NCBI GenBank assembly: GCA_015478665.1
Contig: JADMII010000001.1
Location: 62,001 to 126,000, forward strand
Direction: 5' to 3'
Source of the DNA: Dehalococcoidia bacterium
Lineage (GTDB): Bacteria; Chloroflexota; Dehalococcoidia; DSTF01; JACRBR01
DNA length: 64,000 bases
Part shown: one piece after another, positions 33,044 to 42,940 of the stretch
Numbering within the stretch: the stretch's first letter is position 1
Layout of the letters: every line of letters starts with the position of its first letter
Position numbers and translations under genes: made by a program
Notes under the pieces: model-generated
Seen by the model: the letters and a program-made list of their open reading frames with translations, nothing else
Database searches by the model: none
What the model was told of the DNA's origin: nothing

Positions 33044-33097
33044 AATCTGGCGACGGATGGATCCGTGTGAGCAGCTGGCAGGACATCGGCCGATCCC

Positions 33098-33541
33098 GTG
33101 TGGTTGATTGGAACCTTCGAGTACGCAATGGACGAGCGAGGGCGGCTGCCGCTCCCTCCCCGCTATCGCGACGCGTTCCGGAATGGGATCGTGCTCAGCC
33201 AGGGTTCCCCGGACACTTGCGTCCAGATCCAGACGCAGGAGGCCTTCGACAAGCGGGCGGCAGAATGGATGGCGGCGTCGAGCATGGAGCGCCGCGGGCG
33301 CGTGCGGCGGCGCGCGCTGATGGGCCGGTCGTGGGAGACGAAGCTCGACGCACAGAATCGGGTGCTGATCCCGCCGCCCCTGCGCGAGTTCGCCCGCCTC
33401 TCCGGCACGGTGCTCCTCGTCGGCACCGGCGAGCTCTTCGAGGTCTGGGCGCCGGACGAGTACACGACCGAGATGGAGCGCGTGGACGACGAACTGCCGG
33501 CGAACCTGGAATCGATCCAGCCGTGGGAACGGGAACGATGA
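33098..33541 (+). CDS. mraZ: transcriptional regulator MraZ
   Basis: 147 residues with two AbrB-like half domains: [20 protein letters not shown] and [20 protein letters not shown]. It binds repeats upstream of its own gene and controls the division and cell wall cluster. The GTG at 33098 is the only start that keeps the first strand (VWLIGTFEY). The stop overlaps the rsmH start (ATGA). Confidence 0.94.
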   Translation: MWLIGTFEYAMDERGRLPLPPRYRDAFRNGIVLSQGSPDTCVQIQTQEAFDKRAAEWMAASSMERRGRVRRRALMGRSWETKLDAQNRVLIPPPLREFARLSGTVLLVGTGELFEVWAPDEYTTEMERVDDELPANLESIQPWERER

Positions 33542-34479
33542 TCATGGCTGTCACCCGCCACACGCCCGTCATGCTCGAAGAAGTGATCGCCGCGCTGAAC
33601 GTGCGCGCCGGCGGCCGCTACATCGACTGCACGCTGGGCGGCGGCGGCCACGCCGAGGCGATCCTCGAGCGCTCGCAGCCCGGCGGCGTCCTCCTGGGCA
33701 TCGACGCCGACGCGGCGGCGATCGACCGCGCCAGCGAGCGGCTCGCGCCCTACGGCGATGCGTTTCGCGCCGTCCGCGCCAACTTCCGCGAGGTCGGCGA
33801 CATCTGCGCGCAGCTCCAGTTCGTGCCCGTGAACGGCGTCCTGCTGGACCTCGGGCTGTCGTCGGACCAGCTCGAAGAGGGCGCCGGATTCAGCTTCCAG
33901 AGGGAGACGCCGCTCGACATGCGCTTCGGCGGCGAGGGCACCACGGCGGAGCAGATCGTCAACACCTACAGCGAGGCGGCGCTGGCCGACCTCATCTTCC
34001 GGTACGGAGAAGAGCCGGCGAGCCGCAAGATCGCTCGCCGGATCGTCGAAGCTCGCCCGGTCCGGACGAGCAGGGAACTCGCCAAAGCCGTCGAGCAGGC
34101 CGTGGGTAGGAGAGCAGGTAGGAACACCCATCCCGCCACCAGGACGTTTCAAGCTCTCCGCATTGCGGTGAATGAGGAACTCTCGTCCCTCAGCGCCGCC
34201 CTTCCTCAGGCCCACGGCCTGCTCGGCTTTGGGGCACGCCTCGCCGTGCTCAGCTATCACTCGCTCGAGGATCGCATCGTGAAGGAGTACATCCGTCGCG
34301 AGTCGCGGGACTGCATCTGCCCGCCGGGCCTGCCCGAATGCCGCTGCGGCCACAAGGCGACGCTGCGGCCGGTGACGCGCGGCGCCCTGCAGCCCGCCGC
34401 CGCCGAGATCGCCGCCAACCCGCGCGCGCGCAGCGCCCGCCTGCGCGCGGCCGAGCGCATCGCCACCACCGCAGCGTAA
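33538..34479 (+). CDS. rsmH: 16S rRNA (cytosine-1402-N4)-methyltransferase RsmH
   Basis: 313 residues. [14 protein letters not shown] start, SAM-binding [16 protein letters not shown] and [52 protein letters not shown] and [14 protein letters not shown] all match MraW/RsmH. It fine-tunes ribosome decoding and is the standard second gene of the dcw cluster. Starts at ATG 33538 overlapping mraZ, or at ATG 33544. Confidence 0.96.
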   Translation: MIMAVTRHTPVMLEEVIAALNVRAGGRYIDCTLGGGGHAEAILERSQPGGVLLGIDADAAAIDRASERLAPYGDAFRAVRANFREVGDICAQLQFVPVNGVLLDLGLSSDQLEEGAGFSFQRETPLDMRFGGEGTTAEQIVNTYSEAALADLIFRYGEEPASRKIARRIVEARPVRTSRELAKAVEQAVGRRAGRNTHPATRTFQALRIAVNEELSSLSAALPQAHGLLGFGARLAVLSYHSLEDRIVKEYIRRESRDCICPPGLPECRCGHKATLRPVTRGALQPAAAEIAANPRARSARLRAAERIATTAA

Positions 34480-34489
34480 GGGGAGGCGC

Positions 34490-34939
34490 ATGGCACTCCT
34501 GCACCGCACCGCGCTTCCCGCGCCGCGGCTGCTCGGACGCCGCATCTCCGCGCGGGCGGTGCTGATCGCCGTCGCCGTCGTGGTCGTCGCCGTCGCGGCG
34601 TTGCAGGTGAACCAGTTCAGTCGTGCGGCAAGCACCGGCTACACCATCGACGCGCTGACGCGGCAGCGCGCCGCGAAGCAGGCCGAGAACTACGAGCTCG
34701 AGGCCCAGGTGGCGCGGCTGTCGTCGCTCAGTCGCGTCGAATCCGACGCGCGGACGAAGCTCGGGCTGGTGCCGGCGACGCGCACGATCTACGTGACGGT
34801 GAACCAGCCGCTGCCGAGCGGGCCATCGCTGCCGGCGCGGTTCCAGGAGCAGGCGGCGGCGGCAGCGGCCAATCTGCCGCCACCGCCGCCCGCTCCATCG
34901 TTGTGGAAGCGACTGCTGCAACTCCTGCCGTTCTACTAG
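34490..34939 (+). CDS. ftsL: cell division protein FtsL-like
   Basis: 149 residues: short basic cytoplasmic tail, one membrane helix (AVLIAVAVVVVAVAALQV), then a coiled-coil stretch (RQRAAKQAENYELEAQVARL) and a proline/alanine-rich end. Sequence is weakly conserved, but size, topology and position between rsmH and ftsI fit FtsL, which links FtsQ and the FtsWI synthase. Confidence 0.82.
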   Translation: MALLHRTALPAPRLLGRRISARAVLIAVAVVVVAVAALQVNQFSRAASTGYTIDALTRQRAAKQAENYELEAQVARLSSLSRVESDARTKLGLVPATRTIYVTVNQPLPSGPSLPARFQEQAAAAAANLPPPPPAPSLWKRLLQLLPFY

Positions 34940-34970
34940 CGGCGGCCGCGGCGCGAGGGGAAGGGGCGCA

Positions 34971-36695
34971 ATGTTCGGGCTTCGCGGCAGGATGCATGCG
35001 CGACTGATCGCGCTGGCCGGCGTCTTCGCCGTCGCCGGGCTGCTGCTCGCCGCCCGCGTCGCCTACATCCAACTCGTCGATGACGCCCGCTACAAGGCGG
35101 AGGCCAGGAACGAGCACTACGGCCAGCAGGTCGTGCGCGCCGCGCGCGGCGCCATCCTCGACCGCAACGGCTTCCCGCTGGCGACCACCGTCAACGCCTA
35201 CGACGTCTACATCAACCGCGCCGACTGGGCCGATGACGCAGCGGCGCTGAAGGGCGCCGCGGTGATCGCGCCGGCGATCGGCCGCCAGCCGGCGGAGCTG
35301 ATCGGCGCCGTGCGGAAGGACAAGACCGGCCTCTACCTCGCCTACAGCGCGCTCGACTTCGACAAGGGGACGGCGCTTCAGGCGGCGAAGCCGGTGGGGC
35401 TGCGCCTCGTCGAGACGACGCGCCGGCAGTACCCGGAGGGCGACCTCGCTTCCAACCTCCTGGGGTTCGTCGGGCGCGACCATACGGGCCTCACGGGCAT
35501 CGAACTCGACTTCGACAAGGAGCTCGGGGGCACTCCGGGCACCATCTACTTCGAGCGCGACAGCATCGGCAACCGGCTCTCCCTCGGCGCCGAGCGCCCC
35601 GGACAGAAGGCGACGCCCGGCGGCAACGTGCGCCTGACGATCGACCGCTACATCCAGCGCCTCGTCGAGAGCGAGCTCGACCAGCAGATCGCCAGGACGG
35701 GCGCGCTGGGCGGCACGATCATCGTCATGCAGCCGAAGACGGGCGCCGTGATGGCGATGGCGAGCCGGCCGGGCTTCAAGCTCTCGCAGCTCGACCTCAA
35801 CGACCCGAATCAGGCGCTCTTCCGCAACCGCGCGGTGACCGACGTCTACGAGCCCGGTTCCGTCTTCAAGCTCGTGACGGCGGCGACGGCGATCGACCTC
35901 GGCGTCGTCACCCCGAACAGCACCTACAACGACACCGGCTACGCGCAGATCGGCACGTCGACGATCCGTAACTGGGACTACAGCGCAAACGGCACTACCA
36001 CGGTCACCCAGATCCTGCAGCGCAGCCTGAACACGGGCGCCGTCTGGATGAGCGGGCTCGTGGGGGCGGACAAGTTCTATGCATCGGTGAAGAAGTTCGG
36101 CATCGGCGACGCCACGGGCGTCGGCCTCAGCGGCGAGCCGGACGGGCTCGTACGGACGAACGCCGACCCCAACTGGTCGCCCGTCGACCTGGCGACGAAC
36201 AGCTTCGGCCAAGGCATCGCCGCGACGCCCTTGCAGGTGCTGACGGCGATCAACTCCCTGGTGAACGGCGGCAAACTGATGCGTCCGTACATCGTCCAGG
36301 AGATGGATACGCCGGGCGGCGCGAAGACGTTCGGACCGCAGCTCGTGCGGCAGACCGTCAAGCCGGAAACGGCGGCGCAGGTTGCCGATATGATGAACCA
36401 GGTGGTCGAAGGCGTCGCCGGCGAGCAGGCGCAGACGAAGGGCTACCACGTCGGCGGCAAGACCGGCACGACCACCGGCGCCACGCTCGCCGATGGCACC
36501 GTGCACAACGGCAACATCGCCTCCTTCGTCGGGTTCGGGCCGGTGCGCGACCCCCAGATGATCATGCTTGTGAAGCTGGACTACATGAACGACGTGCTCG
36601 GCGGCCAGGCAGCGGCGCCGGTCTTCCGCGACCTGGCGCCCGCCATCTTCGCCTATCTCGGCGTCGCGCCGGACGACCCGTCGGCCGCGCGCTGA
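34971..36695 (+). CDS. ftsI: division transpeptidase FtsI (class B PBP)
   Basis: 574 residues: N-terminal membrane anchor (about 11-31), dimer domain opening VRAARGAILDRNGFPLA, and transpeptidase motifs EPGSVFK (S297/K300), SLNTG and GGKTGTT. No PASTA repeats follow. Crosslinks septal peptidoglycan with FtsW. The ATG at 34971 has a GGGGAAGGGG ribosome sequence. In most clusters murE comes next; here the next gene, 100 bases on, is murF. Confidence 0.94.
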   Translation: MFGLRGRMHARLIALAGVFAVAGLLLAARVAYIQLVDDARYKAEARNEHYGQQVVRAARGAILDRNGFPLATTVNAYDVYINRADWADDAAALKGAAVIAPAIGRQPAELIGAVRKDKTGLYLAYSALDFDKGTALQAAKPVGLRLVETTRRQYPEGDLASNLLGFVGRDHTGLTGIELDFDKELGGTPGTIYFERDSIGNRLSLGAERPGQKATPGGNVRLTIDRYIQRLVESELDQQIARTGALGGTIIVMQPKTGAVMAMASRPGFKLSQLDLNDPNQALFRNRAVTDVYEPGSVFKLVTAATAIDLGVVTPNSTYNDTGYAQIGTSTIRNWDYSANGTTTVTQILQRSLNTGAVWMSGLVGADKFYASVKKFGIGDATGVGLSGEPDGLVRTNADPNWSPVDLATNSFGQGIAATPLQVLTAINSLVNGGKLMRPYIVQEMDTPGGAKTFGPQLVRQTVKPETAAQVADMMNQVVEGVAGEQAQTKGYHVGGKTGTTTGATLADGTVHNGNIASFVGFGPVRDPQMIMLVKLDYMNDVLGGQAAAPVFRDLAPAIFAYLGVAPDDPSAAR

Positions 36696-36795
36696 GGCGC
36701 GAGCGGGTGCCGGCGTGACGCCGCCGGCCGAAGGAAGCAGCATCGCCGCAAGCCAGCGGGGCAGACGGCGACCGGGACGCAGGGCAGGACAACCG

Positions 36796-38157
36796 ATGAT
36801 CACCGCGAAGGAGCTCGCCACGGCGCTCCGTCCGCAGTTGGTGACGGCGCCGGACGTCGGGCCGCTGCGCTTCCGGCACGCGGTCGTCGATTCGCGCACG
36901 GCCGGGCGCGGCGACCTCTTCGTCGCGCTGCCCGGCGAGCGCGTCGACGGCCACGACTTCGTCGCCGATGCCGCCCGCCACGGCGCCAGCGGCGCCATCG
37001 TCACGCGCGCGGTCGCGGCGCCGCTCGCGCAGTACGTCGTCGGCGATGCGCTGGCGGCGCTCCAGGCGCTGGCGACGCGGCGCCGCGCCGAGCGGTCGCG
37101 CGTGAAGGTCGTCGGCGTCACCGGCAGCGTCGGCAAGACGACCACGAAGGAGATCATCGCCTCCGTCCTGGCGACCCGGTACCCGCTGCTGAAGAGCGAG
37201 GGCAACCTCAACAGCGAGATCGGCCTGCCCCTGGTGCTGCTGGAGCTGACGCGGCGGCATCGCCGCGCCGTACTCGAGATGGGCATGTGGGCGCCGGGCG
37301 AGATGGCGCAACTCTGCGCGATGGCGAAGCCGGACGTCGGAGTCGTGACGATGGTCGGGCCCGTGCACATGGAGCGCCTCGGGACGATCGAAGCGATCGC
37401 CCGGGAGAAGGCGGTGCTGCCGGCATCGCTCCCGCCTTCGGGCGTCGCCGTCCTCAACGCCGACGATGAGCGGGTCGCGGCGATGGCATCGAATACCCGC
37501 GCCCACGTCGTCACGTTCGGCATGACGCCGGACGCCGACGTGCGCGCCGATGACGTCGAGAGCCACGGCCTCGCCGGCGCGCGCTTTACACTCGTCCACG
37601 GCGGCGAGCGCGAGCCCGTGTACTCGCATCTGCCCGGACGCGCGCTCGTGCACAACGCGCTCGCCGCCGCCGCCGTCGGCCTCGTCGACGGACTGACGCT
37701 GCCCGAGGTCGCGCAGGCGCTGACCGCGGCGCCGGCGTCCGTGCGCTTCCGCACGCTGGGCGGCGCCGGCGGCGCGACGATCATCGATGACAGCTATAAC
37801 GCCAGCCCCGCCTCCATGCTGGCGGCGCTCGACCTGCTGGCCGAGACGCCGGGCCGGAAGATCGCCGTGCTCGGCGACATGCGCGAGCTGGGCGCCGCCG
37901 AGGCGGCAGGCCACCGCGAGGTCGGCCTGCGCGCTGCGGCCGTCGCCGACGTAATCATCGCCGTCGGCGCGCTGGGGCGGATCATCGGCGAGGCGGCCCG
38001 CGACGCCGGCCACGCCGACGCCCGCATCGTCGCCGACGCCTGCGAGGTGGCGCCGACGCTCCGGCCCGAGCTGCGGCGCGGCGACCACGTGCTGATCAAG
38101 GCGTCGCGCGCGCTGGCGCTCGAGTCCGTGGCCGAGGAGCTGAGGGAGCAGCCGTGA
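36796..38157 (+). CDS. murF: UDP-MurNAc-tripeptide--D-Ala-D-Ala ligase MurF
   Basis: 453-residue Mur ligase. N-terminal VDSRTAGRGDLFVALPGERVDG-type uridine domain (31-52), ATP loop VVGVTGSVGKTTTKE (105-119), EMGMWAPGEM, NADDERV and DDSYNASPASMLAAL identify MurF rather than MurE. It adds D-Ala-D-Ala to the tripeptide precursor. I prefer the ATG at 36796 to the open frame from 36715, because the family starts here. The stop overlaps mraY (GTGA). Confidence 0.94.
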   Translation: MITAKELATALRPQLVTAPDVGPLRFRHAVVDSRTAGRGDLFVALPGERVDGHDFVADAARHGASGAIVTRAVAAPLAQYVVGDALAALQALATRRRAERSRVKVVGVTGSVGKTTTKEIIASVLATRYPLLKSEGNLNSEIGLPLVLLELTRRHRRAVLEMGMWAPGEMAQLCAMAKPDVGVVTMVGPVHMERLGTIEAIAREKAVLPASLPPSGVAVLNADDERVAAMASNTRAHVVTFGMTPDADVRADDVESHGLAGARFTLVHGGEREPVYSHLPGRALVHNALAAAAVGLVDGLTLPEVAQALTAAPASVRFRTLGGAGGATIIDDSYNASPASMLAALDLLAETPGRKIAVLGDMRELGAAEAAGHREVGLRAAAVADVIIAVGALGRIIGEAARDAGHADARIVADACEVAPTLRPELRRGDHVLIKASRALALESVAEELREQP

Positions 38158-39122
38158 CGTACGCGCTGTTCACGGGCGCCGCCGCCGCGGTGGCCGCCGC
38201 CATCCTCGGGCGGCCGCTGATCGCCTTCCTGCGCGCGAAGAAGCTGGGGAAGTCGATCAGCAGCGAGGGGCCGGAGTCGCACATGGTGAAGGCCGGCACG
38301 CCGACGATGGGCGGGGTGCTCTTCATGGGCGTCGCGCTGGCGGCCGGGCTGATCGCCGGCGTGCCGAAGGACCGTGGCGTGCTGCTGCCCGTCGCCGTCG
38401 GGCTGGTGCTGGTGGTCGTCGGCATCTACGACGACCTCGGCACGCTGCTGGGCCGCGAGGTCCACGGCGCGCACGAGCGCAGCGGCATGCTGCTGAAGCT
38501 GGCCACGTTCACCGGCGTCGCCGTCGTCGCCGCCTGGATCCTCTACGGTGCCATCGATGCGCCGCGCCTGCTCGTGCCGCACTACGGCGCCTACGACATC
38601 GGCCCCGTATACATCGTCATCGCCAGCTTCGTCATCGTCGCCATGACCAGCGCCGTCGGCGTCACCGATGGGCTCGACATGTTGGCCGGCAGCACCTGCG
38701 CCGTCGCATTCGCTGCCTTCGGCGCCATCGCCCTGTTCCAGGACCAGGTCGGCCTCGCGACCTTCTGCTTCGCGGTCAGCGGCGCGCTGCTCGGCTTCCT
38801 CTGGTGGAACGCCTACCCGGCGCGTGTCTTCATGGGCGAAGCCGGCGCGCTGCCGCTCGGCGCGACGCTGGCGATCGTCTCCCTGATGACCGGCTGGTGG
38901 CTGCTGGCGCCGCTCGTCGGCGTCGTCTTCGTCGCCGAGATCCTCGCCGACGTGATCCAGATCGGCTACTTCCACGGGACGGGGAAGCGGTTCTTTCGCA
39001 TGGCGCCACTCCACTGTCACTTCGAGAAGGTCGGCTGGCCGGAGACGACGATCACGGCGCGGTTCCTCGCCGTCGGCGTCATCGGTGCGCTCTGCGGCGT
39101 CGCCCTGGCGGCGCTCAATTGA
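38154..39122 (+). CDS. mraY: phospho-MurNAc-pentapeptide transferase MraY
   Basis: 322-residue, ten-TM enzyme making lipid I from UDP-MurNAc-pentapeptide and undecaprenyl phosphate. GPESHMVKAGTPTMGGVLFM, IYDDLGTLLGREVHG, VTDGLDMLAG, FMGEAGALPLGATLA and the loop PLHCHFEKVGWPETTI are diagnostic. Begins at GTG 38154 inside the murF stop. Confidence 0.95.
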   Translation: MTYALFTGAAAAVAAAILGRPLIAFLRAKKLGKSISSEGPESHMVKAGTPTMGGVLFMGVALAAGLIAGVPKDRGVLLPVAVGLVLVVVGIYDDLGTLLGREVHGAHERSGMLLKLATFTGVAVVAAWILYGAIDAPRLLVPHYGAYDIGPVYIVIASFVIVAMTSAVGVTDGLDMLAGSTCAVAFAAFGAIALFQDQVGLATFCFAVSGALLGFLWWNAYPARVFMGEAGALPLGATLAIVSLMTGWWLLAPLVGVVFVAEILADVIQIGYFHGTGKRFFRMAPLHCHFEKVGWPETTITARFLAVGVIGALCGVALAALN

Positions 39123-39135
39123 TATGCCGGGCCTA

Positions 39136-39164
39136 TTGACAGATAATTGATAAGATGCTATGAC
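39136..39164 (+). promoter_or_regulatory. AT-rich candidate promoter at murD start
   Basis: TTGACA (39136-39141) and TATGAC (39159-39164) are 17 bases apart, in the only AT-rich stretch of the inner cluster. The -10 overlaps the annotated murD ATG at 39160, so a transcript from here would have to use a GTG start at 39184 or 39196. Confidence 0.4.
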
Positions 39165-40566
39165 TGGTGAACGAGACTTCCTGGTGGGGAAACGCGTGAC
39201 CGTACTCGGTCTCGGCATTGAAGGCGTCGATGTTGCCCGCTACGCGGCGGCGCACGGCGCCCTCGTCACCGTGATCGATGCCCGGCCCGCCGCAGCCCTC
39301 GCCGGCAGGATGCAGGAGCTCGAGGGTCTGCCCATCACCTACGCACTCGGAGAGCCCGGCGTCGGCCTCGTCGCAGCCAGCGACATCGTCTTCGCATCCC
39401 AGAGCGTCCCTCTCGCCTCGCCGGCCATCGCCGCCGCCCGCGCGCACGGCATCGCCGTCAGCTCGATGACGCGCTGGTTCTTCGAGCACTGCCCCGGCCC
39501 GACCATCGGCATCACCGGCAGCAGCGGCAAGACGACGACCACCAGCCTCGTCGCGGCAATGCTCGAGGCCGCCGGGCTGCCGCGGATGATCGGCGGCAAC
39601 ATCGGCATCGGCCTGCTGAGCCAGCTCGATGCGATGGACGCGCGCACATGGGCCGTGGTGGAGGTGAGCCACAGCCAGCTGCAGCTGCTCGAGACGAGCC
39701 CGCACATCGCCGCCGTGCTGAACGTCACCCCGAACCACCTCGACCGCTTCAGCTGGGAGGAGTACGTCGACCTCAAGCGCCGGATCGTGCGCTACCAGAC
39801 GCGGCAGGATTCTGTCGTCTTGAACGCACGCGACGAGATCTCCGCCTCCATCGCCGACCTGACGCCCGCCGCTGCCTGGCACTTCACCACCGACGCGGAT
39901 CTCGAGGGCAACGGCGCCTTCGTCCGCGACGGCGCCGTCTTCCTGCGACGCGACGCCATCGAAGAGATGCTGCTGCCGCTCGAGGAGATCCCGTTGCGCG
40001 GCGCCCATAACGTCGAAAACGTCCTCGCCGCCGCCGCCATCGCGGCGACCGCCGGCGTCAGCGGCGAGGACATCGCCCGGGCGATCCGGGCGTTCCGGCC
40101 GGTACCCCACCGGCTCGAGTTCGTCGCCGAGGTCGAAGGCGTCCGTTACGTCAACGACAGCATCGCCTCGACCCCCGAGCGCGCGGTTGCCGGCATCCGC
40201 TCCTTCGTCGAGCCGCTCGTGCTGCTGCTCGGCGGCAAGGACAAGGACCTGCCGAAAGAGGGGCTTGCCGAAGAGGCACTGCGTCGCTGCACGGGCATCG
40301 TCTTCTTCGGCGCCGATGGACCGCTGCTCGAAGCGGCGGTCGAGGCGCAGGCGCAGCTCGTCGCGCCCGAAGATCGGCCGCAGACCGCGCGACGCGCGCG
40401 GCTCGACGAGGCGGTGCGCGCCGCGCGCTCGATGGCCGGACCCGGCGACGTCGTGCTGCTCTCGCCCGCCTGCACGAGCTTCGACGCCTACGCCAACTTC
40501 GAGGAGCGCGGCGAGGAGTTCCGGCGGCTCGTGCGCGCGATCGCGACGGAAGCGGAGGCCGGCTGA
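39160..40566 (+). CDS. murD: UDP-MurNAc-L-Ala--D-Glu ligase MurD
   Basis: 468 residues. VTVLGLGIEGVDVARYAA (Rossmann-like domain), ATP loop TIGITGSSGKTTTTS (115-129), NVTPNHLDRF, GAHNVENVLAAAAIA, YVNDSIASTPE and LLLGGKDKDLP are MurD features. Adds D-glutamate. The ATG at 39160 is followed by in-frame GTG codons at 39184 and 39196, which would still keep the domain intact. The stop overlaps ftsW (TGATG). Confidence 0.94.
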   Translation: MTGERDFLVGKRVTVLGLGIEGVDVARYAAAHGALVTVIDARPAAALAGRMQELEGLPITYALGEPGVGLVAASDIVFASQSVPLASPAIAAARAHGIAVSSMTRWFFEHCPGPTIGITGSSGKTTTTSLVAAMLEAAGLPRMIGGNIGIGLLSQLDAMDARTWAVVEVSHSQLQLLETSPHIAAVLNVTPNHLDRFSWEEYVDLKRRIVRYQTRQDSVVLNARDEISASIADLTPAAAWHFTTDADLEGNGAFVRDGAVFLRRDAIEEMLLPLEEIPLRGAHNVENVLAAAAIAATAGVSGEDIARAIRAFRPVPHRLEFVAEVEGVRYVNDSIASTPERAVAGIRSFVEPLVLLLGGKDKDLPKEGLAEEALRRCTGIVFFGADGPLLEAAVEAQAQLVAPEDRPQTARRARLDEAVRAARSMAGPGDVVLLSPACTSFDAYANFEERGEEFRRLVRAIATEAEAG

Positions 40567-41846
40567 TGTCGGTCACCGCGCACCCGTCGCGCCTGCGCGT
40601 GGGCAGCCCCGACTATCTGATCATCGTGACGGTGGCGGCGCTCGTCGTGTTGGGCTGCATCGCCGTCTACAGCTCCAGCTTCGCCCTCGGCATCCTCGAG
40701 TTCGGCGACGCGAACTACTTCGTCTTCCGCCAGGTCTTCTTCGGCATGGTGGGCGCCATGGCGATGTTCGTGCTGATGAAGAGCGACTACCGCCAGCTGC
40801 GCGTGCTCAGCCCGCTGCTGATGCTGGTGGCGCTGCTCGGCCTCGTCGCCGTGCTGGTGCCGGGCATCGGCTTCGAGCGGAATGGCGCTACGCGCTGGAT
40901 CGCCGTCGGCGGGCCGGTGCCGCCGCTGCAGCCGAGCGAATTCGCGAAGCTGGCGCTGATCATCTACGTCTCCGCCTGGCTCGCCGGCCGCGGCGACGAG
41001 GTGAAGAACTTCTGGAACGGCTTCTTCCCCACGGTCGTCTTCGTCGGGATCATCGCCGGCCTCGTCATGCTGGAGCCGGACCTCGGCACGACGATCGTCA
41101 TCGTCCTGACGACGATGACGCTCGTGTTCGTCGCCGGCGCGTCGATGACACACATCCTCGCCTTCGGCGCCATCGCGACGCTGGTCGCGGTGCTGCTGAT
41201 CTTCACCGGCGAGTACCGCGCCGACCGCATCTTCGCCTTCATCAGCGCCGAAAAGGACCCGAGCGGCCGCGGTTTCCAGACGCTGCAGCTCCTCATCGCG
41301 CTCGGCAGCGGCGGCCTGCGCGGCCTCGGCCTCGGCGCCAGCCGCCAGAAGTTCTTCTACGTCCCGGGCGCCCACACCGACGGCATCTTCGCCATCATCG
41401 GCGAGGAGCTGGGGTTCATCGGCTCCGTGATCGTCATGGTCCTCTTCGTCGTCCTGCTCGTCCGCGGCTTCCGCGTCGTCCTGCGGGCGCGCGACGACTT
41501 CGGCTCGCTGCTCGCCGTCGGCATCGTCTCGTGGGTGGCCTTCCAGGCGCTGATCAACATCGGCGGCATCACCCGCTCGCTGCCGCTCACCGGCATCCCG
41601 CTGCCCTTCCTCAGCTACGGCGGCTCGGCGCTCATGTCGATGCTCGCCGGCATCGGCGTCCTGCTCAGCGTGTCGCGCTACGGCGTCGACCCGCGCACCG
41701 TCACCGGGAAGCCGCGGCCGCAGGACGGCTCCGACACGATCGTACGGGCGCCGGCGCGGAAGACGACGACGCGGGCGGCGGCGCGCACGGCCACGGCGCG
41801 CAAGCCGAAGGCGCCGGCGTGGCCGGAGCGGAAGGGAGCGCAGTGA
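40566..41846 (+). CDS. ftsW: septal peptidoglycan polymerase FtsW (SEDS family)
   Basis: 426 residues with ten membrane segments. RWIAVGGPVPPLQPSEFAKL, MLEPDLGTTIVI, GRGFQTLQLLIALGSGGL, AHTDGIFAIIGEELGFIG and IPLPFLSYGGSALMSML match FtsW. An unusual 60-residue C-terminal tail rich in Lys, Arg, Ala and Thr (RKTTTRAAARTATARKPKAP) extends into the cytoplasm, much like the H1-like protein at 55616-55903. Works with FtsI at the septum. Confidence 0.94.
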   Translation: MSVTAHPSRLRVGSPDYLIIVTVAALVVLGCIAVYSSSFALGILEFGDANYFVFRQVFFGMVGAMAMFVLMKSDYRQLRVLSPLLMLVALLGLVAVLVPGIGFERNGATRWIAVGGPVPPLQPSEFAKLALIIYVSAWLAGRGDEVKNFWNGFFPTVVFVGIIAGLVMLEPDLGTTIVIVLTTMTLVFVAGASMTHILAFGAIATLVAVLLIFTGEYRADRIFAFISAEKDPSGRGFQTLQLLIALGSGGLRGLGLGASRQKFFYVPGAHTDGIFAIIGEELGFIGSVIVMVLFVVLLVRGFRVVLRARDDFGSLLAVGIVSWVAFQALINIGGITRSLPLTGIPLPFLSYGGSALMSMLAGIGVLLSVSRYGVDPRTVTGKPRPQDGSDTIVRAPARKTTTRAAARTATARKPKAPAWPERKGAQ

Positions 41847-42940
41847 AGGTGCTGTTCGCGGGCGGAGGCACCGGCGGTCACGTCTACCCGAGCCTCGCGG
41901 TCGCGCGCGCGCTCGAAGCAGAGCTGCGGGCGCGAGGCGAGCCGATCGAGCTCCTGTACGTCGGCGTCCGCGGCCGCGTCGACGAGCAGATCGTGCCGCG
42001 CGAGGGGATCCCCTTCCGGGCGATCGCGGCCGGACAGCTGCGCGTCTCGTCGCCGCTCGCGTTCGCCCGCGGCACCGTGTTGCTCGTCCGCGGCACCGTG
42101 CAGGCGGCCGGAATCGTCCGCCGCTTCCGGCCTGACGCGGTGTTCGCCACCGGCGGCTACGCCAGCGTGCCGGTCGGCATCGCCGCGCGCGTCCTGCGGC
42201 GGCCGCTCGTCGTCTACCTGCCCGACGTCACGCCCGGCTGGGCGGTGCGCCTGCTCGCGCGGCTCGCGAGCCGCGCGGCGACGACATCCGATGCCGCACT
42301 GGCGCGACTGCCGGCCGGCCGCACGACCGTCGTCGGCTATCCGGTGCGCGACGACTTCTGGACGCTCGACCGCGGGACGGCGCGACGTCGTCTTGGCATC
42401 GCCGAAGACGCCGCCGTCGTGCTCGTCACCGCCGGCAGCCTCGGCGCCCGCGCCGTCAATGACGCCGTCATCGCAGCCCTGCCGCGGCTGCTCGCGCGGG
42501 CGACGGTCGTCCACGTGACCGGCGCGGCCGACGAGGCGCGCGCGGCCGGCGCCCGAGCGGCGCTACCGGTTGGGCTGCAGCCGCGCTACCTCGTGCGTCC
42601 GTACCTCGACGCCATGCCGGCGGCAATGCACGCCGCGGACGTCGTCGTCAGCCGCGCCGGCGCCTCGACGCTCGGCGAGCTGCCGGCGGCTGGCGCCCCG
42701 GGCGTGCTGGTCCCCGGGGAGTACGAGGGCTGGTCGCAGGCGCCGAACGCGGAGTACCTGGCGGCGCGCGGCGCCGCCGTCGTCGTCCGCAACAGCGAGC
42801 TCGGCAGGCTCGCCGAGCGCGTGCTCGAGCTGCTCGCCGACGGACCGCGCCGGACGGCGATGGCCGCGGCGATGCGCTCGCTCGCACGGCCCGGCGCGGC
42901 GAAGGAGCTCGTCGGGCTGCTGGTGGAGGCGGCCGCATGA
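41843..42940 (+). CDS. murG: undecaprenyl-PP-MurNAc-pentapeptide GlcNAc transferase MurG
   Basis: 365 residues. VKVLFAGGGTGGHVYPSLAV, PDAVFATGGYASVPVGIAA, VTAGSLGARAVNDAV and SRAGASTLGELPAAGAPGVL are GT28-family glycine loops and donor-site segments. Makes lipid II on the inner membrane face. Starts at the GTG at 41843 overlapping the ftsW stop. Confidence 0.95.
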   Translation: MKVLFAGGGTGGHVYPSLAVARALEAELRARGEPIELLYVGVRGRVDEQIVPREGIPFRAIAAGQLRVSSPLAFARGTVLLVRGTVQAAGIVRRFRPDAVFATGGYASVPVGIAARVLRRPLVVYLPDVTPGWAVRLLARLASRAATTSDAALARLPAGRTTVVGYPVRDDFWTLDRGTARRRLGIAEDAAVVLVTAGSLGARAVNDAVIAALPRLLARATVVHVTGAADEARAAGARAALPVGLQPRYLVRPYLDAMPAAMHAADVVVSRAGASTLGELPAAGAPGVLVPGEYEGWSQAPNAEYLAARGAAVVVRNSELGRLAERVLELLADGPRRTAMAAAMRSLARPGAAKELVGLLVEAAA

